Positions 16,983 through 25,836 of a stretch of DNA of 64,000 nucleotides are shown piece by piece. This stretch comes from Paenibacillus sp. PK3_47 (GTDB taxonomy: Bacteria > Bacillota > Bacilli > Paenibacillales > Paenibacillaceae). The stretch spans positions 62,001 through 126,000 of the forward strand of contig NZ_CP026029.1 of the NCBI RefSeq assembly GCF_023520895.1, in the 5' to 3' direction. The translations under genes and the position numbers were made by a program. The notes under the pieces were generated by a model, which had not been told where the DNA came from, did not search any database, and worked only from the letters and a program-made list of their open reading frames with translations. Positions within the stretch are counted from its first letter, which is position 1. Every line of letters starts with the position of its first letter.

Positions 16983-17097
16983 CTCATCCACTCCTTTAAC
17001 CGTTCCGGTTACATTGTTGGCCCTGTTCACACATCTATATATTTGAACAAAAAGGAGCCGGGATATACTATCCCTAGCCCCTCATTGTACGCATTAT

Positions 17098-17328
17098 TTA
17101 AGATAAAATATCCACGGTAACGCGTTTATCGCTCTTGACTGCTGCCGATGTAACTACTGTGCGGAGCGCTTTGGCGATCCGCCCCTGCTTGCCGATAACC
17201 TTGCCGACATCATCAGGATGTACGGAGAGCTCATACACAACCAGGTGATCCTTCTCCACAGTCCGCACCGTCACATCCTCTGGATGATCCACTAAAGCCT
17301 TAGCAATAACTCCAACTAATTCTTCCAT
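17098..17328 (-). CDS. khpA: KhpA (YlqC), KH-domain RNA-binding protein
   Basis: 76 residues with one KH domain, including VHPDDVGKVIGKQGRIAKALR (GxxG loop GKQG). KhpA partners KhpB to bind RNA and influence cell elongation and division in Firmicutes. ATG 17328 follows GAGGG by 7 bases. Located between rpsP and rimM as in Bacillus. Confidence 0.95.
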   Translation of the reverse strand: MEELVGVIAKALVDHPEDVTVRTVEKDHLVVYELSVHPDDVGKVIGKQGRIAKALRTVVTSAAVKSDKRVTVDILS

Positions 17329-17350
17329 AGAGGACCCTCGCAATCAGTCA

Positions 17351-17623
17351 TTATTTCTGTTGCTTCAGCTCATGGAACTTCTTCATCACGCCTGCTTTGG
17401 AAAGCAGGTTGCGGACGGTATCAGATGCTTGTGCACCTGTTTGAAGCCATTTAAGAGCTTTTTCCTCATCGATCTTAACCACTGCCGGTTGTTCAATCGG
17501 ATTATAATAACCGATTTCCTCGATGAAACGTCCGTCACGAGGGGACCGGGAATCGGAAACCACTACACGGTAGAAAGGCGCTTTATGTGCACCCATTCTT
17601 TTCAAACGAATACGTACTGCCAC
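17351..17623 (-). CDS. rpsP: 30S ribosomal protein S16
   Basis: 90 residues, full length ([54 protein letters not shown]). The start is GTG 17623 behind a strong AGGAGGTG. First gene of the rpsP-khpA-rimM-trmD run; the DNA upstream is filled with repeats rather than a plain promoter region. Confidence 0.98.
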   Translation of the reverse strand: MAVRIRLKRMGAHKAPFYRVVVSDSRSPRDGRFIEEIGYYNPIEQPAVVKIDEEKALKWLQTGAQASDTVRNLLSKAGVMKKFHELKQQK

Positions 17624-17649
17624 GAAAATTCACCTCCTTAAAAGAATTT

Positions 17650-17830
17650 CGATCCCTCCCAAACCCTCCCTTCCAAGGGAGGGCCCCAAGGGCTCCGCCC
17701 TCTGGACACCCGGTAGTGCAACTGGCGTGGGTGTCAGGGATGGCGCTGCTTAGAAACGTTGGGAGCAGGAACACTCTTCGTCCCTTCGGGACACGCTTAA
17801 CTGCGGCGGAACCTGGGTACGAGTTTTACA
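17650..17830. repeat. GC-rich REP-like intergenic sequence
   Basis: Contains CCCTCCCTT-CC-AAGGGAGGG (17664-17683), a run of GGGC/GCCC pairs, CACCC/GGGTG arms, and GTCCC-TTCG-GGGAC near 17778-17791. Much more GC-rich than the adjoining AT-rich tandem repeats, and no ORF is believable. It looks like a dispersed structured repeat; only one copy is in this window. Confidence 0.45.
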
Positions 17831-17896
17831 AACTTTAAAATCTTTAAGATCAAAAGATTAAGATCAAGATCAAAAGATTAAGGTCAAAAGAGTCTC

Positions 17897-18148
17897 GATC
17901 ATCTGATGTTATACTATATCTGATCTATACGAAGATCAAAACCGACCGACTGATCATCTGATGTTGTACTATGTCTGATCTATACGAAGATCAAAACCGA
18001 CCGACTGATCATCTGATGTTATACTATGTCTGATCTATACGAAGATCAAAACCGACCGACTGATCATCTGATGTTATACTATGTCTGATCTATACGAAGA
18101 TCAAAACCGACCGACTGATCATCTGATGTTGTACTATGTCTGATCTAG
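17897..18148. repeat. 55-bp tandem repeat array (4.6 copies) between ffh and rpsP
   Basis: Units start at 17897, 17952, 18007, 18062 and 18117 (last partial), each beginning GATCATCTGATG and almost identical. TGATCT-ATACGA-AGATCA within each can form a hairpin. On minus each full unit offers TTGATC, 17 bases, TAGTAT (TAGTAC in unit 2), a promoter-like pair pointing at rpsP. A degenerate AAGATCAAAAGATT series precedes it (17836-17890). Confidence 0.92.
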
Positions 18149-18175
18149 GGAAAGACTAAAAGCAATAACAAGTGC

Positions 18176-19567
18176 TTAACGGAAAGGGAACTTCATACCC
18201 TTGCCGCCGCCAAGGCTCTTAAGCTGCTTCATGGCGTTCTTCTTGCCGCCTTTGCCTCCCATACCGCCCATCATGCCGGAGAACTGTTTCATCATCTTGC
18301 GCATTTCATCGAACTGCTTGATGAGGCGGTTGACCTCGGCAACCGTGGTTCCGCTGCCGGCGGCGATCCGCTTGCGGCGGTTATGGTTAATGATCTCAGG
18401 CTGGGATTTCTCATCTTTCGTCATCGAATGGACAATGGCTTCGACACGGCCCATTTGCTTGTCGTCGACCTTGAGATCCTTCATGCCCTTGGCCTTGTTC
18501 ATGCCAGGCAGCATGTCGAGAATCTGGTCGATCGGGCCAAGCTTCTTGACCTGATCCATCTGCTCCAGGAAGTCATCGAACGTAAATTCAGCGTTACGCA
18601 TCTTACGTTCCATTTCCTTCGCCTTTTCGGTGTCGATGTTAGCCTGCGCTTTCTCGATCAGCGACAGCATGTCGCCCATACCGAGAATCCGCGAAGCCAT
18701 CCGCTCCGGATGGAAAGGCTCCAGCGCGTCGATCTTCTCGCCCAATGCGGCAAACTTAATCGGGCAGCCGGTTACGGCCTTGACGGATAATGCTGCACCG
18801 CCACGGGTGTCGCCGTCAAGCTTCGTCAGCACAACGCCGGTAAGCTCAAGCTGTTTGTTGAAGCTGTCGGCCACGTTAACTGCATCCTGACCGGTCATGG
18901 CATCGACTACAAGCAGCACCTCGTCAGGTGTGACGACGGTATGGATCTGCTTCAGCTCTTCCATCAGCTCTTCATCAATATGCAGACGGCCAGCGGTATC
19001 GATCAGCACGTAATCCAGATTGTTATCCTTCGCGTGCTGTACACCCTGTCTGGCGATTTCCACCGGACTGGTCTTGTCACCCAGCGAGAATACAGGCACT
19101 TTAATCTGTTCGCCCAGGATCTGCAGCTGCTTGATCGCAGCCGGACGGTAAATGTCGGCGGCTACCAGCAGCGGACGGTGATTGCCCTTCTGCAGCAGCT
19201 TGGCCAGCTTGCCCGAAGTGGTCGTCTTACCGGCCCCTTGCAGACCGGTCATCATAATGACCGTCGGCGGCTTGTTGGCCTTGGCCAGCTTCGCCTGGCT
19301 TCCGCCCATCAGCTCGGTCAGTTCCTTATTGACGATGTCGATAATGACCATGCCCGGAGTGAAGCTGTCCATCACTTCCTTGCCGACAGACTTTTCTTTC
19401 ACCTTGGACACGAAGTCCTTGACGACTTTGAAGTTAACATCGGCTTCCAGAAGCGCCAGCCGCACTTCGCGCATTGCTTCGTTCACGTCATCTTCGGATA
19501 CTTTACCTTTGCCGCGCAGCTTGCTGAACACATTCTGCAATCTTCCGGTTAAGCCTTCAAATGCCAT
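18176..19567 (-). CDS. ffh: Signal recognition particle GTPase Ffh
   Basis: 463 residues: N domain, G domain with GLQGAGKTTTSGKLA, DTAGR, TKLDGD, and a Met-rich M domain ending in a Gly/Lys tail (GGMGGKGGKKN). Binds signal peptides and 4.5S/scRNA to target membrane and secreted proteins. ATG 19567 is 10 bases after AAGGGAG. Directly follows ylxM, its usual partner gene. Confidence 0.98.
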   Translation of the reverse strand: MAFEGLTGRLQNVFSKLRGKGKVSEDDVNEAMREVRLALLEADVNFKVVKDFVSKVKEKSVGKEVMDSFTPGMVIIDIVNKELTELMGGSQAKLAKANKPPTVIMMTGLQGAGKTTTSGKLAKLLQKGNHRPLLVAADIYRPAAIKQLQILGEQIKVPVFSLGDKTSPVEIARQGVQHAKDNNLDYVLIDTAGRLHIDEELMEELKQIHTVVTPDEVLLVVDAMTGQDAVNVADSFNKQLELTGVVLTKLDGDTRGGAALSVKAVTGCPIKFAALGEKIDALEPFHPERMASRILGMGDMLSLIEKAQANIDTEKAKEMERKMRNAEFTFDDFLEQMDQVKKLGPIDQILDMLPGMNKAKGMKDLKVDDKQMGRVEAIVHSMTKDEKSQPEIINHNRRKRIAAGSGTTVAEVNRLIKQFDEMRKMMKQFSGMMGGMGGKGGKKNAMKQLKSLGGGKGMKFPFR

Positions 19568-19588
19568 ATGCGGGTATCTCCCTTCTTG

Positions 19589-19945
19589 CTACTCTAACCT
19601 CTGCAGACGGTCCACAATTTCCGTGAACCGCTCGTTATATTGCTCAGGCAGCATCCCATTCTCAGGCAGTCTGCGCAGTTCTTCTAAGTACCGGTTGCGG
19701 TTCTCATGTTTGGCCAGTAAGCCTAGTTTATCTTCATAATTCTCCAAAACCTGCTCCGCCCGCTTAATATGTTCATATACGGCTTGGCGGCTGATTTCAA
19801 ATTCCGCGGCGATCTCTCCCAGGGAGAAGTCATCGTGGAAATAATATTTAAGGAATGTCTGCTGCTTGTCAGTAAGCAGGCGTTCATAGAACGCGAACAG
19901 CAGGTTGATCCGGTTAGTTTTCTCGAGCCTATTCTCCTGACTCAT
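19589..19945 (-). CDS. ylxM: YlxM, SRP-associated helix-turn-helix protein
   Basis: 118 residues with a sigma-70-region-4-like helix-turn-helix (LLTDKQQTFLKYYFHDDFSL, GEIAAEFEISRQAVYEHIKRAE). YlxM homologues modulate the SRP cycle with Ffh. ATG 19945 follows GGGAGTG. Gap to ffh is 21 bases. Confidence 0.95.
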   Translation of the reverse strand: MSQENRLEKTNRINLLFAFYERLLTDKQQTFLKYYFHDDFSLGEIAAEFEISRQAVYEHIKRAEQVLENYEDKLGLLAKHENRNRYLEELRRLPENGMLPEQYNERFTEIVDRLQRLE

Positions 19946-19999
19946 CAAGGGCACTCCCTTCGTCAAGGAAAAACACTTTACAGCTTCACAACGTCCCTT

Positions 20000-20028
20000 A
20001 TGATACCGAAAACAAAGAAAGATGTCAA
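20000..20028 (-). promoter_or_regulatory. Promoter of the ylxM-ffh operon
   Basis: On minus TTGACA (20023-20028), 17 bases, TATCAT (20000-20005): near-consensus. The -35 is embedded in an inverted repeat (20012-20057; CAAAGAAAGATG...TTTTTCTTTG around a GCTTG/CAAGC core) that probably also terminates the preceding hemolysin-III gene or its antisense. Confidence 0.75.
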
Positions 20029-20093
20029 GCTTTTTTGCTTGTCATCTTTTTCTTTGTCCAAAATCAGTATATTCGGCTGTAAAATGCCGCAAA

Positions 20094-20741
20094 TCAGCGG
20101 ATCGGCAGCAGATAAATCAGTACGGCGAAGAAGTGGGTCACACTTCCGGCAAGCACGAATACATGCCACACCGCATGATGATACGGGAACGCCCGCCATA
20201 CATAAAAGACTGTCCCAAGCGTGTAGAGGATTCCGCCGGCTACCAGCAGAGTCATACCGCCGCTGGCTACCACCGCCGAGAGCGGACTCCAGGCAATAAC
20301 GATCAGCCAGCCCATGGCAATGTAAAAGATCGTTGACATGAACAGGAACTTTTTGACGAAAAACGCCTTGAACGCCACTCCGAACAATGCAATCCCCCAG
20401 ATAATGCCGAACAAGGTCCAGCCGAGCGTTCCGCGGATCGCTACAAGCAGAAACGGTGTATAGGTGCCGGCAATAAAGAGATAAATGGCGGAATGGTCAA
20501 AAAACTCGAACAAATCCTTGGCCTTGCCCTCCCTGAGACTATGCACCAGTGTGGAGTTCAAATACAGCAGCAGCATCGTCGTTCCATAGATAGAGAAGCT
20601 GACGACATGCCAGGCCGTTCCCTCCAGACTGGCATACACAACTAGCAGGACAAGTGCAGCAACACTTAATACTGTACCAATACCATGCGTTATAGCATTG
20701 GCAACCTCTTCCCTGCGGCTGTAGGTATAGGTATTTGCCAT
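20094..20741 (-). CDS. Hemolysin III / PAQR-family membrane protein
   Basis: 215 residues with seven predicted membrane segments and PAQR landmarks: REEVANAITHGIGT, FFDHSAIYLFIAGTYTPFL, and YHHAVWHVFVLAGSVTHF with metal-binding histidines. Homologues are called hemolysin III, but in soil bacteria a role in membrane homeostasis is likelier than toxicity. Upstream of ylxM on the same strand. Confidence 0.92.
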   Translation of the reverse strand: MANTYTYSRREEVANAITHGIGTVLSVAALVLLVVYASLEGTAWHVVSFSIYGTTMLLLYLNSTLVHSLREGKAKDLFEFFDHSAIYLFIAGTYTPFLLVAIRGTLGWTLFGIIWGIALFGVAFKAFFVKKFLFMSTIFYIAMGWLIVIAWSPLSAVVASGGMTLLVAGGILYTLGTVFYVWRAFPYHHAVWHVFVLAGSVTHFFAVLIYLLPIR

Positions 20742-20833
20742 AATCCAAATCCTTCCGTGTACGTTTCCTTCTATTATACCGCTTTGCCTGGCCTCATTCC
20801 ACCCGGCAGCCGTCAGGCCAGGCTAAGCATATT

Positions 20834-22351
20834 TTACAAGTTGTACAGTTCTTTGTATTTGGCTTCCAGGTAATCGGCCAGATAATCCGGATTCAGCGGC
20901 TCACCGGTCACGCGCTCAATGATTTGCGAAGGCGTCTGGCTTTTTCCGTAGCGGTAGATCTTGTCCGTAAGCCAATCTTTGACCGGCAGCAGATCGCCCT
21001 TTGCAATAAGCTCCTCGAACTCCGGCAGCTCCTTGCGCAGCGTATACAGAATTTGGGCAGCATACATATTACCAAGGGAATAGGAAGCAAAATAACCGAA
21101 GTCTCCCCCGGACCAGTGAACATCCTGCAGCACACCCAGTGAATCCGTGGGCGGTGTAATGCCCAGGTATTCCTGATACTTCGCATTCCAGACGCCCGGC
21201 AGATCTTTTACCTCAAGCCCCTCATTGAAAATAAGCTTCTCAATCTCATAACGGATAATGATGTGCAGGTTGTAGGTCAGCTCGTCGGCTTCAATACGGA
21301 TAAAGGAATTGGCCACACTGTTGATTGCCCGGTAAAATTGCTCCACATCCACTTCTGCAAGCTGCTGCGGAAAATGCTGCTGCAGATCACCGTAGTAATG
21401 CTGCCAGAACGAACGGCTGCGTCCGATCATATTTTCCCACAATCTCGACTGGGACTCGTGAATCCCCATGGATGCGCCGCCGGCCAGCGGTGTGCCGACA
21501 TAGTCTTTGCTGATATTTTGCTCATAAAGCGCGTGTCCGCCCTCATGCAGAGAACTGAACACCGCACTGGTTACGTTATCGAGCAGATAGTTGCTAGTAA
21601 TGCGCACATCCCCCGGATTCAGGCCGGTTGCGAATGGGTGCACGCTTTCATCGAGACGGCCGGCTTCAAAGTCATAGCCCATCTGCTCCAGAATGAACAA
21701 GCCGAATTTCTCCTGCTGCTCCTTATCGTATATTTGGCTTAAAAATTCCGTATCCGGTTTGTTGTCCGATGCACTGATCGCTTCCACAAGCGGAACGAGC
21801 CGGCTGCGCAGGCGGTTAAAGAGCTCGTCCACCTTGGTGACGGTCAAATCCGGTTCATACATATCCAGCAGCGTATCATAGCGTGTGTCCTTGACGCCCC
21901 AGTAATCGATAAATTCCTGTTTGAAGGCGACGATTTTGCTCAGGAACGGTTCAAAGGAGGCAAAATCATTATTTTCCTTGGCTTCCTCCCACATGCTCTC
22001 CGAATGTGCCGCCAGGACTGCATATTCCTCGAACCGTTTGGACGGGATACTTTTGCTGCGCTCGTATTCTTCACGGCAATCCTTCACCATCTTGTTCTGG
22101 TCATCGCTCAACTGGTTCATCACGGCCGGACGGCTGAAAAATTCTGTGAATTCCCCCATTTCATCCGAGGTCTGCAGCCTGAACACCTCTCCGCTCAGCA
22201 TGCCGATCGTTCCCGAACGCACCTCAACCCCCTTGCGCGGAGCACCTGTCCGTAAATCCCAGTGAAGCAGCCCGATGGCTTCGTTATAACCGCTGATTTT
22301 GGATAACAGCTCCTGGAACTTCTCCCATTCTTCTCTAACCGCTTGTTCCAT
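20834..22351 (-). CDS. Carboxypeptidase Taq family (M32) metallopeptidase
   Basis: 505 residues, typical M32 length, with zinc motif HEGGH in SSLHEGGHALYEQN and further signatures GMSMGIHESQSR-like (GASMGIHESQSRLWEN) and RIEADELTYNLHIIIRYEIE. Cytosolic metallocarboxypeptidase trimming C-terminal residues. ATG 22351 is 6 bases after AGGTG; a GTG at 22358-22360 falls in that site. Monocistronic by spacing. Confidence 0.96.
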   Translation of the reverse strand: MEQAVREEWEKFQELLSKISGYNEAIGLLHWDLRTGAPRKGVEVRSGTIGMLSGEVFRLQTSDEMGEFTEFFSRPAVMNQLSDDQNKMVKDCREEYERSKSIPSKRFEEYAVLAAHSESMWEEAKENNDFASFEPFLSKIVAFKQEFIDYWGVKDTRYDTLLDMYEPDLTVTKVDELFNRLRSRLVPLVEAISASDNKPDTEFLSQIYDKEQQEKFGLFILEQMGYDFEAGRLDESVHPFATGLNPGDVRITSNYLLDNVTSAVFSSLHEGGHALYEQNISKDYVGTPLAGGASMGIHESQSRLWENMIGRSRSFWQHYYGDLQQHFPQQLAEVDVEQFYRAINSVANSFIRIEADELTYNLHIIIRYEIEKLIFNEGLEVKDLPGVWNAKYQEYLGITPPTDSLGVLQDVHWSGGDFGYFASYSLGNMYAAQILYTLRKELPEFEELIAKGDLLPVKDWLTDKIYRYGKSQTPSQIIERVTGEPLNPDYLADYLEAKYKELYNL

Positions 22352-22523
22352 TTTATACACCTGCTTTCTCTGTTTTCTCGCTCACCTTAGATGATACTTT
22401 TTTAAATCTCCATAATCAACCACGTCACAGCGGAAACGGCCGGGTCCGGCTACAATGCTTGAAAGATATGTTTATCGAGTCCTGTAAAATGTTATAAAAT
22501 TAAGGGCACACTATTTCGGGATA

Positions 22524-22553
22524 TTGACGTCTGTGATTTATACTCCGTATAAT
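22524..22553 (+). promoter_or_regulatory. Promoter of the YqkB-like gene
   Basis: TTGACG (22524-22529), 18-base spacer, TATAAT (22548-22553), about 70 bases before the start codon. Confidence 0.65.
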
Positions 22554-22625
22554 CAGTTCAGGCATTCCGCTTTAAATTTGAAATACTTTGCTTCATTACA
22601 TTATCTTAAGGAGCGTGAACAGAAC

Positions 22626-22997
22626 ATGCATATTCGGCTCACACCGCTGGCAGAGAGGAAGCTGACGGAGAAGCTTGACGGGAGGCCGGGGCTTTTCAGG
22701 CTCTTTTTTGATACGGAAAGCTGCGGCTGCGATGGAATCACTGTTCTGTTGATCGTCGATGAAGCGGCTCCGGGCGATATTCCCGTTGAAACTGGCAGTC
22801 TGCCGTTTGTGGTCAGCGGCCAGCAGGAAATTTTTTATGAGGAGCATATGCGTCTTGACAGTGAAGAGCACTACAGCTCATTCAAGCTCGACAGCGACTC
22901 CCAAATTTACAGCAGGAATATCCAGGTCAGAGATATCCGCGGTTCCGGAGCATCTTCTGCGCCGTCCAGTGCTTCATGCTCCATATCTGCCCGATAG
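22626..22997 (+). CDS. YqkB/HesB-like iron-sulfur biosynthesis protein
   Basis: 123 residues with a HesB/YadR-like fold: MHIRLTPLAERKLTEKL, then FDTESCGCDGITVLLIVDEA. The CGC motif is conserved, but the C-terminal CGC of A-type carriers is absent, as in YqkB proteins. The C-terminus is a Ser/Ala-rich tail. ATG 22626 follows AAGGAGCG by 10 bases. Confidence 0.82.
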   Translation: MHIRLTPLAERKLTEKLDGRPGLFRLFFDTESCGCDGITVLLIVDEAAPGDIPVETGSLPFVVSGQQEIFYEEHMRLDSEEHYSSFKLDSDSQIYSRNIQVRDIRGSGASSAPSSASCSISAR

Positions 22998-23000
22998 ACC

Positions 23001-23016
23001 TTACGTACATACGTAA
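23001..23016. promoter_or_regulatory. Palindrome upstream of carbonic anhydrase
   Basis: TTACGTA-CA-TACGTAA is a perfect dyad 125 bases before the carbonic anhydrase start and just past the YqkB stop. Without a T run it is not a terminator; an operator is possible. Confidence 0.35.
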
Positions 23017-23140
23017 AGCCTACCTATAAATCAAACGTATCCTTACACTTAACAAAACTGGGTGTTTGCTTCCGGTGTCAGTTTTTGCCGGAGATCACTC
23101 AGGAAGTAACACTAACCAAACTTTTAGGAGGAGCACGGAC

Positions 23141-23719
23141 ATGACACAAATTTCGGAGATTTTGGAATTTAATAAAGGCTTTGTGGAACACAAGGATTAT
23201 GAAGCTTATCTCACCAGCCGTTTTCCCGACAAAAAAATGCTGATCATCACCTGTATGGATACGCGTCTTGTGGAGCTTTTGCCCAAAGCAATGAACTTCA
23301 AAAACGGTGATGTCAAAATTATCAAAAATGCCGGTGCGGTCATTTCCCAGCCTTTCGGAAGCGTAATGCGCAGCGTCATGGTTGCAGTCTATGAGCTGAA
23401 TGCGGACGAAGTCATCGTGGTAGGTCACCATGAATGCGGCATGGCCTCGCTCAATGCAGAGAAAATGATTGACCACATTAAAGACCGCGGCGTATCCGAG
23501 GAGGTTCTCTCTACGCTGGAGAATTCAGGAATCAAACTGACCAAGTGGCTGCGCGGGTTTGACAATGTGGAGGAAGGGGTAATTCAGACTGTGGAGCTAA
23601 TTAAGCACCATCCCTTACTCCCCCCAAACGTACCTGTACACGGCATGATCATCGATCCGGCTACCGGAGCGCTTGAGCTCGTGTCTGACGGGTACGCGGA
23701 GCCTAAGGCAACTCTCTGA
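23141..23719 (+). CDS. Beta-class carbonic anhydrase
   Basis: 192 residues. Zinc ligands Cys38, His96 and Cys99 (ITCMDTRL; VVGHHECGM) with Asp40-Arg42 dyad mark a beta-carbonic anhydrase, interconverting CO2 and bicarbonate. Similar to B. subtilis YtiB. ATG 23141 follows TAGGAGGAGC. Ends in a terminator, so it is a single-gene unit. Confidence 0.95.
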   Translation: MTQISEILEFNKGFVEHKDYEAYLTSRFPDKKMLIITCMDTRLVELLPKAMNFKNGDVKIIKNAGAVISQPFGSVMRSVMVAVYELNADEVIVVGHHECGMASLNAEKMIDHIKDRGVSEEVLSTLENSGIKLTKWLRGFDNVEEGVIQTVELIKHHPLLPPNVPVHGMIIDPATGALELVSDGYAEPKATL

Positions 23720-23731
23720 TAACTGTTTTTT

Positions 23732-23762
23732 GCGCAGGTCCCCGGGATCTGCGCCTTTTTTT
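23732..23762 (+). terminator. Terminator after carbonic anhydrase
   Basis: GCGCAG, loop with CCCCGGG, CTGCGC and seven T. Confidence 0.88.
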
Positions 23763-23892
23763 GCCCATAAATTCTCAACGAAAATTATTTTGAAATATTA
23801 TATTTTAAATTGAAACCTCCCGGGACAACCTACGTATTAGTGGTAAGCAGCAAAAATCTGCACACAAACTACTAGGAGGGTATTTATACTCA

Positions 23893-24327
23893 ATGAAAGC
23901 AATGAAACGCGTAATGATGATTGTTATGGCATTTACTTTATTTTTCGCTGTAACCGCTCCAGATTTTGCGGATGCGCGGCGCGGCGGCTTTAAATCAGGG
24001 ACAAAAAGCTTCACCACGACTCCCAAAAAATCCACAACAGATAATGTAAGAAAAAATGATAGCAGCACAGGATCCACAGCCGGCACTACTGGCGCAAACG
24101 CAAACCGCGGATTTTTCAGCGGCGGCGGCTTCATGAAAGGCATGATGCTCGGCGGGATCGCCGGCCTTCTGTTCGGCGGCATGTTCGCAGGCATGGGTGC
24201 TTTCGGAAATATTTTAGGTCTTCTTATTAACATGTTCGCAATCTATGTGGTGGTAATGCTGGTAATGTCCTTCTTCCGCCGCAGAAGAGAAAGACGCATT
24301 ATTGAGGAAAGAGACGGCCGCTACTAA
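23893..24327 (+). CDS. Secreted/membrane Gly-rich protein (Tim44-domain-like N-terminal region)
   Basis: 144 residues: a signal-like N-terminus (VMMIVMAFTLFFAVTAPDFADA), RRGGFKSGTKS, a Ser/Thr/Asn linker, a Gly/Met-rich hydrophobic stretch (GGFMKGMMLGGIAGLLFGGMF) and a final membrane helix before FFRRRRERR. The pattern resembles the N-terminal part of predicted Tim44-like lipid-binding proteins, without the Tim44 domain itself. The next gene begins in its stop codon (TAATG). Confidence 0.72.
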   Translation: MKAMKRVMMIVMAFTLFFAVTAPDFADARRGGFKSGTKSFTTTPKKSTTDNVRKNDSSTGSTAGTTGANANRGFFSGGGFMKGMMLGGIAGLLFGGMFAGMGAFGNILGLLINMFAIYVVVMLVMSFFRRRRERRIIEERDGRY

Positions 24328-24614
24328 TGTCAACAACAGTTCTTAGCATGGATGAGATTATCAATTCGATCTGCCTTCACATGGCTGAGCGCAAAGGAGT
24401 CCGTCCGCAGGATGTACAGGTTGAGCTGAGCTGGGACGAAGATACAGGCTACACCGCTGAGGTGTGGGTGCAAGGCCGCAGCCAGTATCTCGTTGAATCC
24501 AACATGATTGAAGCCATTCTCCGCTATGTGCACAGCGAATACGGAATCCGGGCTTACCGTGAGAATGTGCGGCTGGATCTGGACGAAGAAATTACCGCGA
24601 TTGTTACCGTGTAA
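24327..24614 (+). CDS. YxcD-like (DUF2653) protein
   Basis: 95 residues (MDEIINSICLHMAERKGV, VQVELSWDEDTGYTAEVWV, YGIRAYRENVRLDLDEEITA) matching the short YxcD/DUF2653 family in length and pattern. Cytosolic, acidic. Translationally coupled to the preceding membrane protein. Function unknown. Confidence 0.82.
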   Translation: MSTTVLSMDEIINSICLHMAERKGVRPQDVQVELSWDEDTGYTAEVWVQGRSQYLVESNMIEAILRYVHSEYGIRAYRENVRLDLDEEITAIVTV

Positions 24615-24667
24615 CTCAGTGTTCAGAAGGATTACCTGCACGTTAGAGCAGAAAAGTATAGCTTAAA

Positions 24668-24702
24668 CACAAAAAGACAGCCTGCGGGCTGTCTTTTTGT
24701 GC
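24668..24702. terminator. Bidirectional terminator, YxcD-like and LD-carboxypeptidase genes
   Basis: CACAAAAAGACAGCC-TGCG-GGCTGTCTTTTTGTG, a 15-base perfect stem with A and T tracts for both strands. Confidence 0.93.
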
Positions 24703-24713
24703 TGCTTATCCTC

Positions 24714-25682
24714 CTATTCACGGAAATATTGGGTGATTGTCCCGCTGCCGCAAGTGAGCTTAACCTCTGCATAGGCCCCGTTCACGAGAGTCATCTGCGG
24801 GGGAATATGTCCGCAATCAATATCGTAAATGATGGGCACTTGAAGTTCCTCCGAGAGTTCCCGGTATACATCCTCTATTGTATATTGATCCACCGGTTCA
24901 TTAGCAGGGCTTCTGCCGAACAAAATACCGGAGCAATGCTCGAACCATCCGGCCAGCTTCATCTGTACCAGCGAACGGGGTAAATCGGCTGTTCTCAGCT
25001 CACAATTTTCCAAAAACCAAAGGACCGGTTCGTTACCGATCATGTTCTGCTGATAATAGCCCACATCACCGTATGGCGTTCCGATCATATGCCGGATCAC
25101 GTCGATACAGCCGCCAAGCAAACGGCCGGATACAGCGGTATCTGCACCAGAGACGGATTTCCAGGCCTTCTGTTCATCTTCATCAGGTCCTGAGGATTGC
25201 ACGACTGAACCGCCAGGCCTTGTAGACATCACTGTCTGCCACATACCGGTAATCTCATCGACGGAATCGCGGCTGATGTCTCCGAAGCCGGGTCCGTGCG
25301 CCGTCGCCAAGCCTGTCTGCAGTGTTACTGCCAGCAGCAGCAGGCTGATATCGGAAAATCCCAATATCCATTTGTCCCGGATCCGGCTGAAATCGATATG
25401 CTCCAGCATCTCAATCAGCAGCTCTCCGCCCCATGGCGGGATAATCAGGTCTATGGAATCATCCTGCATCATGCTGTTGAACTCTGCGGCCCGGACTTTG
25501 CCTGAGGCGGATCTGGTTTTGCTGTGATGGAAAACTGTATCCCCGCAGAACACCCCATAACCCCTCTGCCCCATTCTTGTACAGCCTTGCTCAAAAGATG
25601 TGCGGTAGGCAGGGCCTACACCTGACGATGAGGCGGTTACCCCGATCCTCGCCCCGCTTTTCAACAACGGATATGTAATCAT
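24714..25682 (-). CDS. LD-carboxypeptidase / MccF-like S66 serine peptidase
   Basis: 322 residues of the S66 family: N-terminal RIGVTASSSGVG, nucleophile Ser in ILGFSDISLLLLAV, and the C-terminal domain with GGCIDVIRHMIGTP, WFLENCE and DIDCGHIPPQMTLVNG (catalytic His). Members cut L-D bonds in peptidoglycan tetrapeptides or detoxify microcin C-like compounds; substrate cannot be told from sequence. ATG 25682 follows GGAGGTG. Confidence 0.93.
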   Translation of the reverse strand: MITYPLLKSGARIGVTASSSGVGPAYRTSFEQGCTRMGQRGYGVFCGDTVFHHSKTRSASGKVRAAEFNSMMQDDSIDLIIPPWGGELLIEMLEHIDFSRIRDKWILGFSDISLLLLAVTLQTGLATAHGPGFGDISRDSVDEITGMWQTVMSTRPGGSVVQSSGPDEDEQKAWKSVSGADTAVSGRLLGGCIDVIRHMIGTPYGDVGYYQQNMIGNEPVLWFLENCELRTADLPRSLVQMKLAGWFEHCSGILFGRSPANEPVDQYTIEDVYRELSEELQVPIIYDIDCGHIPPQMTLVNGAYAEVKLTCGSGTITQYFRE

Positions 25683-25836
25683 CCATCCACCTCCTGCTGG
25701 AATTACAGATTCCAATACTATATTTACCATGATTTAGTATATCTCTATCTTCCTGCTTTGAAAATAACAAAAGACACGGCCGCAGCCCGGCAGCAGGAAC
25801 CGGTACAGACATGTCTTTTGAAAATAGCGAGTTTTA

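Noticed and set aside
17897..18148. 55-bp repeats as a CRISPR array
   Set aside because: No spacers; the repeats are directly adjacent and too long, and no cas genes are present.
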